A stretch of 64,000 bases of DNA. Origin: Paracoccaceae bacterium (GTDB lineage: Bacteria > Pseudomonadota > Alphaproteobacteria > Rhodobacterales > Rhodobacteraceae). Below the pieces are notes generated by a model that was given only the letters and a program-made list of their open reading frames with translations, made no database searches and was not told where the DNA came from. The position numbers were made by a program, and so were the translations under genes. Below, piece by piece: positions 1 to 8,529 of this stretch (the stretch's first letter is position 1; the number at the start of each line of letters is the position of its first letter). The stretch covers positions 1 to 64,000 of the forward strand of contig JAPPHA010000023.1 of the NCBI GenBank assembly GCA_028874915.1, in the 5' to 3' direction.

Positions 1-3000
1 GCGCCCGCCGCCGTGCAGTCCGTGGTCGCCGGCAGCGTCAGCGTCACCGCCGCGTGCGAGGACGGCTGGATGTCGAGCGCCCAGCGAGCCCCGCCGCCTG
101 CGCGCCGGGCGCGCTTCAGCGTGCCGCCGCTCACCTGTATTGTCGCCGTCTTCGGGTTGCCCTTGACCGGGGCGCTGAAGGCGACCTTCACCGTGAACTT
201 GCCCTTGCCCTTGTGCTCCGCCGGCGCGCTCGCAACGCTTGCCGTCAGCGCCAGAGGCAGAGACACGTCCGGCGTCGAACGCTGCATCGACCCGCCGGGC
301 GCGTTCACCTTGTGCCCGCTATGCGCCGCCAGCCCCGTGAAGGTCAGCGTCGCCGGCTCGCGGCTCCAGACGTTGTAGATCCGGTCGGCCTCGTTCGTCA
401 CGATCGGGTTCGCCGGGATCGAGATCCCGTCCGCGTCGCTGTCGCCCGCCTGCACCGTGTAGGTGAAATCGATCCAGTTGTTCCCGTAGATCGGGAACTT
501 CCGGGGCGCGTAGCCGATTGGCGTCCGCGTCGCCACCTCCGCCAGCCGGGTCTCGGAACCGATGGTGAGCTTCAGCTTCGGAAAGCCGTCGAGACCCAGG
601 TTCGTCCCCGAGAACCGCGCGGTCACCCGGATCTCCTCGCCCACGGCGTAGCTGTCGCCCGAGGCGGGCGAAGAGCGCAGCTCGATATTGTTCAGCGCCG
701 GTGTGCTCCTCCTCGCGCTCCCCGGCCTGACCCCGCTGGGGATGCCCAGCCACCCGTTCACCTTGTGCGCGGGGTCGTCGGCCAGCGCCGCGTGGGTGAG
801 GTCGGCGTCCTTGCCGCCCTGCGGATCCCGGATGGCGGCCCCACTGCCCGCGGGCAGCACGATGGCGTCCGCCGGGACCGAGATGCCGTCGGTGTCCTTG
901 TCCGTGTACGCCGGCAGGTATTCGAATAGTGCCTTGTTGTCCGCGGTCAGGTGCATGAAGTCGGCGTAGCGCCGGACCGGGGCCGACGTCGTGCCGCCGA
1001 CATTGAGCTCCAGCACCGGCCTCCCCTTGACCGCGATCCGGGCCGTGCTGAACGTCACCTCGATCCAGATCTGCTCGCCCTGGGCATAGGTGTCGGGCGC
1101 CCTCCCGTAATAGGTGGGCCTCCCTCTGTCGTCAGTCTTGGAGACGTCCCTCAGCACCCAGTCCTTGGGCTTGGAGATGATCCTGACGTCGGTGACCGTG
1201 GGAAGGCTCGGCGTCACCGGCCCCGCAATGTCGGACTCCGGGCCGTCGCCCCGCCCGTTCACCGCGCGGATGCGGAACCGGTACTCCGTGCCGTTGGTGA
1301 GGCTGGTCACCGTGTAGGAGGTTGCGTTTGTCTCACCCGGCGCGCTGTTCGGGATGGGAATCCAGTCACTCCAGGCGTTGCTTCCCTCCTTCTGCTGGTA
1401 ACTGTAGGAACTGATGCTGCTATCGCCCGGGTCGGTCCAGGAGAGAGCGACGTATTTGTTACCCGCCGCTGCAGTGAGTCCCGTCGGTTTGGAGGGGACA
1501 TCAAAACGGTCCCTCCTGGTGACTTGCACAGCGACCGACGGCGCACCGTTGCCCAGGGCGTTCACCGCGCGGATACGGAACCGGTACACTGTTCCTTGGG
1601 TGAGGCTGGTCACAGTCCAGCCGGTTTGGTTTGTCCCGCCCGGCGCGCTGTTCGGGATGTCCGTCCAGTCACCCCAGGCGTTGTTTCCCTCCTGCTGCTG
1701 GTACTGGTACTTCGTGATGCTGCTGTCTTTCGACAAGGTCCAACGAAGATCGACAACGTCGTCGCGCCCCTGCGCAGTGAGTCCCGTCGGTTTGGCAGGG
1801 GCAGCAGGAGGGGCTGACGGAGTGGCTTGCACTTCGTTCGACGGCAAACCGTTGCCTGCGGCGTTCACCGCGCGAATGCGGAACCCGTACGCCGTCCCGT
1901 TGGTGAGGTTGGTCACGGTGTAGGAGGTTGCGTTTGCCCCGCCCGGCGCGCTGTTCGGGATGTCCGTCCAGTTAAGCCAGGCGTTTCCCTCCTTCTGCTG
2001 GTACTGGTACTTCGTGATGCTCGAATCGCCGGGGTCGGTCCAGGAGAGCGCGACCTGTGCGTTGCCCGCCGTTGCAGTGAGTCCCGTCGGTTTGGCCGGG
2101 ACACCAGGAGGGGCTGACGGAGTGGCTTGCACTTCGTCCGACTGCGCACCGTTACCCACGGTGTTCACCGCGCGGATGCGGAACCGGTACACCGTTCCGT
2201 TGGCGAGGTTGGTCACGGTGTAGCCGGTTGCGTTTGCCTCGCCCGACGCGCTGGCCGGGATGTTCGTCCAGCTACCCCAGGCGTTGCTTCCGTCCTTCTG
2301 CCGGTACTGGTACTTCGTGATGCTGAGATCGCCCGGATCGGTCCATAAGAGCACGACCTGTGTGTTGCCCGCCGTTGCAGTGATTCCCGTCGGTTTGGCC
2401 GGGGCAGAAGAAGGGGCTGACGGAGTGGCTTGCACTTCGTCCGACTGCGGGCCGTTGCCCACGGCGTTCACCGCGCGGATGCGGAACTGGTACACTGTTC
2501 CGTTGGTGAGGCTGGTCACGTTGTAGCTGTGGGAGGGTTCGTTTTCCGACAACACGTTGTTCGGGATGTTCGTCCAGCTACCCCAGGCGTTGCTTCCCTC
2601 CTTCTGCTGGTACTGGTACTGCGTGATGCTCGAATCGCTGGGGTTGGTCCAGGAGAGCGTGACATATGAGTTATGCCCCGCCGCAGTGAATCCCGTCGGC
2701 TTGGCGGGCTTGGTGGCTGTCGCCTGCACTGTAAGGACGGGAGAAAACGCCAGGAGCCGATTTGAATTGGTCTTGGGAGAGTTGCCCACCCCCAGGTTTC
2801 CGCTGCTGCTTGGATTCACCCAACTGACATTGTCCGAGCCGGCCGTTCGCCCCGGTCTCGTGTTTCCGTTAAACCACGTGCCCGTCCATGCCTTACCGGT
2901 CTGGTCGGACCCGCTCTCGTTCTTCGCAGCATTGGAATCCCACGAATTGTCGAAGAAGTCGGCGTAGTTGTCGGCGACCTTTGCCCCCTTCATCCAGTAA

Positions 3001-5570
3001 ATGCGCTCGCCCGTGCCTGTCGTGGCGGTGTTGGACTTGGCACTGGTGGCCGAAGTCGAGATGAACGCCCGGAACTGGTTGGCCTGGGCGGTCGTGAAAC
3101 AGCTGTTGGTGGCCGCCAGCGTCTTCACGATATCGTTGTAGGTCGAGATGCTGGTCGAGGTGGCCTGCGTCGTGGTGGAAGTGACGAACAGCAGCCGGAA
3201 GCTCTGCCCAGCGGTCACCAGCGCGTTGTTGCTGCTGTCCTTCGGGATGCATGCCCAGTCCGCCGCCACGGTCTGCGGCGTTGGCCCGGTCACGACCGGG
3301 GCGGCGGCGATCGCCGTCGTCCAGAGCTTGCTGTTGCTGTTGCCCGCCGCGTCCTCGGCATAGACGCACAGCTTCTTGCCCGTCGAGCCCGCCGACGGCG
3401 TGTGGGACACCGTCTTGGGCGAGGCGGCGGTCGTGAGGCTGGTCGGCGTGAAGCTGTCGCCGCTCGGGTCGTCGCAGGCCGTCGCGGCCGTCGTCGCGCC
3501 GGGCACCTCGAGAACCTTGTACTTCTTGATCTTCGCGCCCGCGTCGGTGAGCGTGATCGTCGACGCCACCCCCACCTTCGGCGCGGCGGTCGGGAACGCG
3601 ATGGCGGGCTTGGTGGTGTCGAGCGTCAGCGTCGCACTGTGGGTGTAGACACTCGCCAGCGTGTTGGTCGCCTTGTCCGCGCTGTTGGTGCCGACCTTCA
3701 CCGTGAACGCCCCGTTGACCGACGAGCCCACGGTGTAGCGGCACACGTAGACATTGGTGTTGCTCTCGTGGTTCGGCTTGCAGTCGCCGCTCGCCAGCGT
3801 GTCGGCGTTGTTCAGGATGTCGTACTGCGTGTCCGTCGACCCGATGCGGTAGGAGAGGACGGGCCGCGCCGCCGCCATGTTGCTCTTCACGTGGTTCATG
3901 TCCTCGGAGAACGTCACCTTGGTGTAGATGTCGACCCCGGCCTTCTGCGGCCCCGTCAGCGGCGTCGTGGCCGCCGCGTTGCTGAAGTAGCCGGCGGAGC
4001 TCACCGTCGGCGCGGTGTTGTCGGCGGCGGCCTGGGCGGCCTCGCCCCACAGCGCGCTGTTGCTGTTGCCCGCCGCGTCCTCGGCATAGGCGCACACCCT
4101 CTTGCCCACCGTGCTCGCAGCGCTCGGGACGGTGTAGGCGAACGCCTTCGTGGCGAGCGGGGTGGTCTCGGTCGTCAGGTTGCCCGTGCCGATCTTGGCG
4201 GCCGTGTTGCAGTCCGCCGCCGCGCCCGACGTGCCGTCGACCATGATCGCGCCGTACTTCTTGATCTTGGAGTGCGCATCGCTCAGCGTGATCGTCGACG
4301 CCGCCCCCACCCGCGGCACCGCCGGACTCGCCGGGAACGAAATGCCGGGATCCGTCGCGTCGACCTTGAAGTTCGTGAGGGGAAGTCTTGCGATCCACCT
4401 GGCGCTGCTGCCGACCCAGGCGCAGAGATTGCTGCTCGCCGTCGCCACGCCGCTATTCACCGTCAGGTTGGCGGTGAACGTGTGCTGTCCCGCGGTCGTC
4501 AGGGTCGCGACGTTCCTCGCGGTGTTCGAGTATGCGACCGGATTGTTCCCAGAACAATTTGCGCTCCGGTAGATGACGGCCCTCAGGGCCTGGTTCCGGT
4601 CGCCACTTGCAATGGTGATCCGGTACGTGACGCTGACCGTGTCGCCCGGCTTGAACCATCCGCTGGCGGCGGCGGTGAAGGAGGCGCCGTCGGCCTGCGG
4701 CGTCACTGGCCCCGCAATTTCGGACTGCGGGCTGTTGCCCGCGGTATTCACCGCGCGGATGCGGAACCGGTACGCCGTCCCGTTGTTGAGGCTCGTCACC
4801 GTGTAGGAGGTCGCGTTCTTCTCGCCCGGCGCGCTGGTCGGGATGTTCGTCCAGGTCCCCCAGGCGGCGGTCCCGGCCTTTTGCTGGTACTGGTACTTGG
4901 TGATGCTCGAATCGCTCGGGTCGGTCCAGGAGAGCGCGACCTGCGCGTTGCCCGCCGTCGCGGAGAGGCCCGTCGGCTTGGCGGGCTTGGTGGTGGCGGC
5001 GGGCGCGGTCAGCTTCACCGTCACCGTGTCCCCTTCGCTCCAGCTCAGAGCGCTCGGTTTCGCCCACCAGACTCCTGAGCTAGTGGTACTGGCGTCGTCG
5101 ATGGCGAAGGTGTGGGTCCCGAGATGCAACGTCAGCCCCGAGAGGGCGGTCTTCAGGGCAGATCCAGAGAAGTTGAGTATCTCAAGATTGACCTCGGTCT
5201 CGTGCCACAGGCCGATTATGGTGTAGTCGGTGCCTCCATGAGTGAATTCGTCATCCGTGAGGCCGGTTGAACAGACGTCTCCGGGAAACCGTCCAGGCAG
5301 GCAGCCGCGGCGGTCACTCGACGCATCCACCGTCAGCGTGGCCGTCCAGACGGTCGTGGTGCTCTGCGCCTGGGCGGGGGCGGCGGCGAACAGCCCGAGC
5401 GCGCCGAGCAGCAGCGCGAGGACGGGCAGGAGAAGGAAGAGGCGGGCGCGCCCGCCGGGCGCGGCGGGCCGGGAGCGGCCTTCCGGCGGCGTCCGTCTCG
5501 ACGACGGAGAGCGGGACGAAGCGGAAGCGGCCAGCCGGTGCGCGCCGGCCTCGCGCCGGGCGCACGTCAT
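1..5570 (-). CDS. Large secreted fibronectin type III repeat protein, adhesin-like (3' end outside window)
   Basis: One open frame of 1,856 codons reads from an ATG at 5570 to the left edge, so the C-terminus is missing. Residues 44-64 are a hydrophobic stretch ending in APAQAQS, a likely signal peptide, after an unusually long basic N-region. One fibronectin type III domain lies at about residues 194-289. Five more stand in tandem at about 951-1454, each about 100 residues, with the recurring phrases KPTGLTA, LSWTDP, YQYQQK and YRFRIRAVN. Between them and at the C-terminal side are Ig/cadherin-like segments (for example CVYAEDAAGNSN and DADGISIPA). The gene is probably a cell-surface or released adhesin; no binding partner can be named. 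No other in-frame start exists, yet ATG 5570 has no adjacent Shine-Dalgarno site, only the 8-bp repeats. Shorter frames inside are shadows of this one. Confidence 0.85.
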   Translation of the reverse strand, partial: MTCARREAGAHRLAASASSRSPSSRRTPPEGRSRPAAPGGRARLFLLLPVLALLLGALGLFAAAPAQAQSTTTVWTATLTVDASSDRRGCLPGRFPGDVCSTGLTDDEFTHGGTDYTIIGLWHETEVNLEILNFSGSALKTALSGLTLHLGTHTFAIDDASTTSSGVWWAKPSALSWSEGDTVTVKLTAPAATTKPAKPTGLSATAGNAQVALSWTDPSDSSITKYQYQQKAGTAAWGTWTNIPTSAPGEKNATSYTVTSLNNGTAYRFRIRAVNTAGNSPQSEIAGPVTPQADGASFTAAASGWFKPGDTVSVTYRITIASGDRNQALRAVIYRSANCSGNNPVAYSNTARNVATLTTAGQHTFTANLTVNSGVATASSNLCAWVGSSARWIARLPLTNFKVDATDPGISFPASPAVPRVGAASTITLSDAHSKIKKYGAIMVDGTSGAAADCNTAAKIGTGNLTTETTPLATKAFAYTVPSAASTVGKRVCAYAEDAAGNSNSALWGEAAQAAADNTAPTVSSAGYFSNAAATTPLTGPQKAGVDIYTKVTFSEDMNHVKSNMAAARPVLSYRIGSTDTQYDILNNADTLASGDCKPNHESNTNVYVCRYTVGSSVNGAFTVKVGTNSADKATNTLASVYTHSATLTLDTTKPAIAFPTAAPKVGVASTITLTDAGAKIKKYKVLEVPGATTAATACDDPSGDSFTPTSLTTAASPKTVSHTPSAGSTGKKLCVYAEDAAGNSNSKLWTTAIAAAPVVTGPTPQTVAADWACIPKDSSNNALVTAGQSFRLLFVTSTTTQATSTSISTYNDIVKTLAATNSCFTTAQANQFRAFISTSATSAKSNTATTGTGERIYWMKGAKVADNYADFFDNSWDSNAAKNESGSDQTGKAWTGTWFNGNTRPGRTAGSDNVSWVNPSSSGNLGVGNSPKTNSNRLLAFSPVLTVQATATKPAKPTGFTAAGHNSYVTLSWTNPSDSSITQYQYQQKEGSNAWGSWTNIPNNVLSENEPSHSYNVTSLTNGTVYQFRIRAVNAVGNGPQSDEVQATPSAPSSAPAKPTGITATAGNTQVVLLWTDPGDLSITKYQYRQKDGSNAWGSWTNIPASASGEANATGYTVTNLANGTVYRFRIRAVNTVGNGAQSDEVQATPSAPPGVPAKPTGLTATAGNAQVALSWTDPGDSSITKYQYQQKEGNAWLNWTDIPNSAPGGANATSYTVTNLTNGTAYGFRIRAVNAAGNGLPSNEVQATPSAPPAAPAKPTGLTAQGRDDVVDLRWTLSKDSSITKYQYQQQEGNNAWGDWTDIPNSAPGGTNQTGWTVTSLTQGTVYRFRIRAVNALGNGAPSVAVQVTRRDRFDVPSKPTGLTAAAGNKYVALSWTDPGDSSISSYSYQQKEGSNAWSDWIPIPNSAPGETNATSYTVTSLTNGTEYRFRIRAVNGRGDGPESDIAGPVTPSLPTVTDVRIISKPKDWVLRDVSKTDDRGRPTYYGRAPDTYAQGEQIWIEVTFSTARIAVKGRPVLELNVGGTTSAPVRRYADFMHLTADNKALFEYLPAYTDKDTDGISVPADAIVLPAGSGAAIRDPQGGKDADLTHAALADDPAHKVNGWLGIPSGVRPGSARRSTPALNNIELRSSPASGDSYAVGEEIRVTARFSGTNLGLDGFPKLKLTIGSETRLAEVATRTPIGYAPRKFPIYGNNWIDFTYTVQAGDSDADGISIPANPIVTNEADRIYNVWSREPATLTFTGLAAHSGHKVNAPGGSMQRSTPDVSLPLALTASVASAPAEHKGKGKFTVKVAFSAPVKGNPKTATIQVSGGTLKRARRAGGGARWALDIQPSSHAAVTLTLPATTDCTAAG

Positions 5571-5686
5571 GCCGCTGGGCCGCTGGGCCGCTGGGCCGCT
5601 GGGCCGCTGGGCCTTATTGTAACACCGGAGAACCCGGGCGACGTCAAGCGGATTGTTGTCGTCTCACGCGTCGGAATGCCTGCCAT
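5567..5686 (-). CDS. Short upstream reading frame through the 8-bp repeats (39 codons)
   Basis: An ATG at 5686 is preceded by GGGAGG with a 5-nt gap, the best ribosome site in this leader. The frame (MAGIPTRETTT...) runs through the repeats and stops at a TGA that overlaps the ATG of the large adhesin gene (ATGA). With five repeats the two frames differ. With four they would fuse into one protein. It may be a leader peptide that couples translation, or the real start of the adhesin in another phase. No homology is recognised. Confidence 0.3.
   Translation of the reverse strand: MAGIPTRETTTIRLTSPGFSGVTIRPSGPAAQRPSGPAA
5571..5610. repeat. Five tandem copies of GCCGCTGG touching the adhesin start codon
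   Basis: The 8-bp unit GCCGCTGG is repeated five times without error and ends directly at the ATG (5570) of the fibronectin-repeat protein. Eight is not a multiple of three, so gaining or losing one unit changes the reading-frame relation between the upstream short frame and the large gene. Such repeats commonly change length by slipped-strand mispairing. Confidence 0.95.
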
Positions 5687-6191
5687 ATCTGCCTCCCGGA
5701 ACCTGTGGCGCCGCCGGACGCTCCTTCCCCGGCCGTGGGGTTTCGCGTTGCCCGACTCGCAGGCATTATGCCGGAATTGTGGCCCGATTCTCGTAAATTG
5801 TTCGTTTAGGAAATGGGTTTTTTGTGTTGTTTCAATAAAGATCAGGCGAATTTGCCGCCCGCATGCCGACGGCGGCCACGGCCATGAATCGGCTGCGCAG
5901 CGCATGGACCCGGAACCGCGCGGGCTTTGCCGTGTACACCGGTTGGAACTTCACGCCGGGTCTCGGTCGAGAAACACGCGCGGCGAACGGATTTCCACCG
6001 GCCCGTAGCGCGGCTCCGGGAAGTCCCGCCCGTTGCCGGTGGTCGGGTGCGCGCCGCTGGTAGTGGCGAACATGATGCAGCCGGCAGTTCCGGCGCAATT
6101 GCAGAGATTTGGCTTTCTTGGGCACAAATTTGCACTCCGCGCGCCGATTGACAGACGGGGCGGCGTCGGTCGGCGGTTTCCGGACGCAGCA
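5687..6191. other. Intergenic region between adhesin and luxR-type gene
   Basis: About 500 bases without a convincing gene. The AT-rich part at 5790-5850 (leftward: TTGAAA, then an A-rich spacer) could hold the adhesin promoter, but I cannot assign a good -10 box. Confidence 0.4.
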
Positions 6192-6932
6192 TCAGATCAG
6201 GCCGGCGCGCAGTGCTTGGAGGGCGGCGTGATACTTGTTCGAGGAGCCCAGTTTTCGCGCGGCAACGGACACGTGGCGGTTTACGGTGAACACCGAAATG
6301 CCGAGGATGGAACCGACTTCTTCCGCCGTCTTGCCTTCGGCGGTCCAGAGCAGACACTCCCGCTCGCGCAGCGTCAGGAAGAACTCTTGCGTGTCGCGCC
6401 GGTCCGCGCCGGTGCCAGAACGCAGCGCGAAATCGTGGGCGTCGTATGCGGCGGAGAACAGCCGTTCGTGTTCATGGCGAACCGCTGTTCGGACGCGCTC
6501 TTCGTTGTCCGCCGCCACGCAGAACACCCCGACGGCTCCATCCGGGCCGTGCAACGGGATTGCCAGCCCGCTCGCGATCCCGAAAGCCCGCGCCTCGTCG
6601 AACACCCGCCGCTGCGCCTTGCGAAGGGTGCGCAGGAAGCGGCCTTGCCCCCAATAAAACGGCCGGTTCGAGCTTGCCGCCAGTTCAATCACCGGATCGA
6701 ACAGTTGGTACTGGCCGTTGAGATAGCGGTCGACCCACTGCGCCGGATAATTCGTGAGCACCGTCGACGCCAAGTCGGTATCTCGGCCGACCGGTGGCCG
6801 GAATAGCGCGTAGGCAAACCAGTCCAGCCCCAGTTCCGCGACGAGGTCCGCGAGGTTCGCCTGCGCCTGGGGAGCCGTATGCCCCGCATGGCAGTAGCGA
6901 TGCTCGAGCCAGTCTTGTTTGGCCTGGCTCAA
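6192..6932 (-). CDS. LuxR-family transcriptional regulator with autoinducer-binding domain
   Basis: The 246-residue protein has the quorum-sensing LuxR layout. The N-terminal acyl-homoserine-lactone-type binding domain shows the expected pattern of Trp, Tyr, Asp-Pro, Trp and Gly in WVDRYL, YQLFDPV, PFYWG and GLAIPLHG. The C-terminal helix-turn-helix is LTLRERECLLWTAEGKTAEE followed by ILGISVFTVNRHV. The start used is TTG at 6932; there is no better Met and no strong ribosome site. No luxI synthase gene is visible, so within this window it is a LuxR solo. It lies between the adhesin and the polysaccharide genes, which are natural target candidates (inference). The ligand cannot be read from the sequence. 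Confidence 0.85.
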   Translation of the reverse strand: MSQAKQDWLEHRYCHAGHTAPQAQANLADLVAELGLDWFAYALFRPPVGRDTDLASTVLTNYPAQWVDRYLNGQYQLFDPVIELAASSNRPFYWGQGRFLRTLRKAQRRVFDEARAFGIASGLAIPLHGPDGAVGVFCVAADNEERVRTAVRHEHERLFSAAYDAHDFALRSGTGADRRDTQEFFLTLRERECLLWTAEGKTAEEVGSILGISVFTVNRHVSVAARKLGSSNKYHAALQALRAGLI

Positions 6933-7305
6933 CGCTACAGATCCGGAGACAGGTCGAGATGGCCGGAATCCCCAGCCTGTCCCGGCCGCGCTGGAGAGGC
7001 CGAACCGGGACGCCGTCTAACGGCGAGAGTACGGGACGTGCGCGGATCCAAGCCCGGAGACAGGCTCGCGCGCAGTGAACGTGCGAAACCGGCATGGGGG
7101 TGGTCGCCGGACCTTGTTGTCCCGCCGGGACCCCGGGGTGAAGTCAAGCGCATCGGTGTCGAGCCCTCTCCCTGCATCCGTCGCGGCCCCCATCGATTCC
7201 AGTTTCTCTATGCCGGCGTGCACGCCAGGACGGCCCGCCGCGGGGTCCGCCGGGACGTCCCGAGTTCGGACCGGTCGCAGGGACCGTAGTTGAGTTAAAA
7301 ACGGA
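6933..7305. other. Intergenic region upstream of luxR-type gene
   Basis: No convincing gene. Frames here have the arginine- and proline-rich look of non-coding GC-rich DNA. The AT-rich promoter-like block to its right is listed separately. Confidence 0.4.
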
Positions 7306-7343
7306 ATTTCAACTTGAAATAATGGCTTTTTCCGAGTTTTAAT
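7306..7343 (+). promoter_or_regulatory. Candidate promoter with palindromic operator overlapping the -35 box
   Basis: ATTTCAACTTGAAAT at 7306-7320 is a perfect palindrome around one central base. Its right half contains TTGAAA (7314-7319), followed after 18 bases by TTTAAT (7338-7343), a reasonable sigma-70 pair pointing at the sulfotransferase gene. An operator overlapping -35 beside a divergent luxR-type gene fits activation by that regulator, but the palindrome is not a classical lux box. The leader to the ATG at 7511 would be about 160 nt. Confidence 0.4.
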
Positions 7344-7386
7344 GGGGTTGGTAACTCTCTCCAAAAACTAGCAATTTGGGGGTCTA

Positions 7387-7420
7387 GCCGGACCCGATGC
7401 GAGGCCGGACCCGATGCGAG
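7387..7420. repeat. Two tandem copies of a 17-bp unit
   Basis: GCCGGACCCGATGCGAG occurs twice in direct succession, followed by a degenerate third start (GCCGGAGCCG). It lies in the leader of the sulfotransferase gene. No function is evident. Confidence 0.85.
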
Positions 7421-7510
7421 GCCGGAGCCGTTCGATGCCGCAGGGTTGCCGCGAAGGGCGGGTCTGCGGTAGCCGGAATCCTGCAGCAGCAGTACGACGG
7501 AGTGAGCCCG

Positions 7511-8419
7511 ATGATCGAACCAAGCCGGCGCGGCGGCACGGCCGGCGGTGCCGGCCCGGCCTACGATTACGTCCTCGCGGTGGGGCCGAGCCGGTCAGGC
7601 ACGACGTTCCTGTACCGGCTGCTTATCGCCCATCCAGCGTTCTGTGCGCCGGAGATCAAGGAGGCGCACTACTACCGCTCGGCTCGGCGCCTTGAACGCG
7701 CGCTCGGGCGCCTGCGCGGCTCGGGCGCAATTTTGCTCGACATCGCCGACACCGCGTGGTCTGACCGGCGGCTCGTTGAGGTCGCGGCGCGGGCCGGGCA
7801 GGGCCGGCGCATCCTCGTCGTGGTGCTGCTGCGCCGGCACCGGGACCGGGCACGCTCAACCATGGCATATCGCAAGAGCCGGGTAATTCCGACGCTCCCG
7901 GCGTGGTTCGCCGGGCCCGGGGGGCTTGAGCGCGCGGTGGAACGCGATGGTCTGACTGCGGCGGCGCTGGAGCGTATCTTTGCGCTCGGCGCGGACGTGC
8001 TCACGATCGAGTTCAAGGCGCTCACCGGCGAGACCCAGGCGGTGCTCAACACGGTGGCGCGGTTGTGCCGAACTCAGCCTTTCGACATCGTCGCCGCGGC
8101 TCCGGTCAACCGGGCGGAGCGGGCACGGTTTCCGCCACTGGCAGCCGCGGCCAAACTCGCGGCCTGGGCGCTTCGCACTCTTGGCGCCCGACGCCCGCTG
8201 CAGGCGCTGAAGGACGACCCGCGCGTGGTCGGCCTCGTCTTCCGCCCCCTGGATCCGGAGGAACTTCCCGCGCTGAGCGCTGAGGCGGCGGAGCGTCTCG
8301 AACGGCAGCATTCCGCTTGCCGGGCCGCGGTCGAGGCAGCGAGCGAACCGCTTGGCGAAGGACTTTGGCTCGCCCGTGCCGCGCCCGGCGGCCGTCCGGC
8401 ATCCCCGGCCGCAGCGTGA
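7511..8419 (+). CDS. Sulfotransferase (PAPS-dependent)
   Basis: The protein (302 residues from this start) carries the 5'-phosphosulfate loop VGPSRSGTTFLYRLL near its N-terminus, the signature of PAPS-dependent sulfotransferases. A later Arg/Ser segment (LLRRHRDRARSTMAYR) fits the 3'-phosphate site. The frame is open further upstream to 7397, but ATG 7511 has GGAG 8 nt before it and begins just ahead of the domain. The acceptor is unknown. The location next to O-antigen ligase, sugar transferase and galE genes suggests it sulfates a surface glycan (inference). It is oriented toward those convergent genes. Confidence 0.75.
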   Translation: MIEPSRRGGTAGGAGPAYDYVLAVGPSRSGTTFLYRLLIAHPAFCAPEIKEAHYYRSARRLERALGRLRGSGAILLDIADTAWSDRRLVEVAARAGQGRRILVVVLLRRHRDRARSTMAYRKSRVIPTLPAWFAGPGGLERAVERDGLTAAALERIFALGADVLTIEFKALTGETQAVLNTVARLCRTQPFDIVAAAPVNRAERARFPPLAAAAKLAAWALRTLGARRPLQALKDDPRVVGLVFRPLDPEELPALSAEAAERLERQHSACRAAVEAASEPLGEGLWLARAAPGGRPASPAAA

Positions 8420-8529
8420 CGAACCCTGGTGACCTCGAACCCGAATCGGATCGAGGCCTGAAGACTGAATTCAACGACCGCCCGTCCGAATTCGACGTAC
8501 CTCCGTGTCGCACGCGTCGTGCGCAACCT

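Noticed and set aside
54-929. Arg-rich plus-strand frames opposite the adhesin gene
   Set aside because: They are shadows of the minus-strand fibronectin-repeat frame, which carries clear domain motifs.
2718-2760. Suspected frameshift in the adhesin before the tandem repeats
   Set aside because: Codon-by-codon reading across 2701-2940 shows one continuous frame (NSNRLLAFSPV into VQATATKPAKPTG).
2893-4398. A 501-codon minus-strand frame inside the adhesin gene
   Set aside because: It is out of frame with the fibronectin/Ig-like protein and is low-complexity (His, Arg, Gln, Gly rich).
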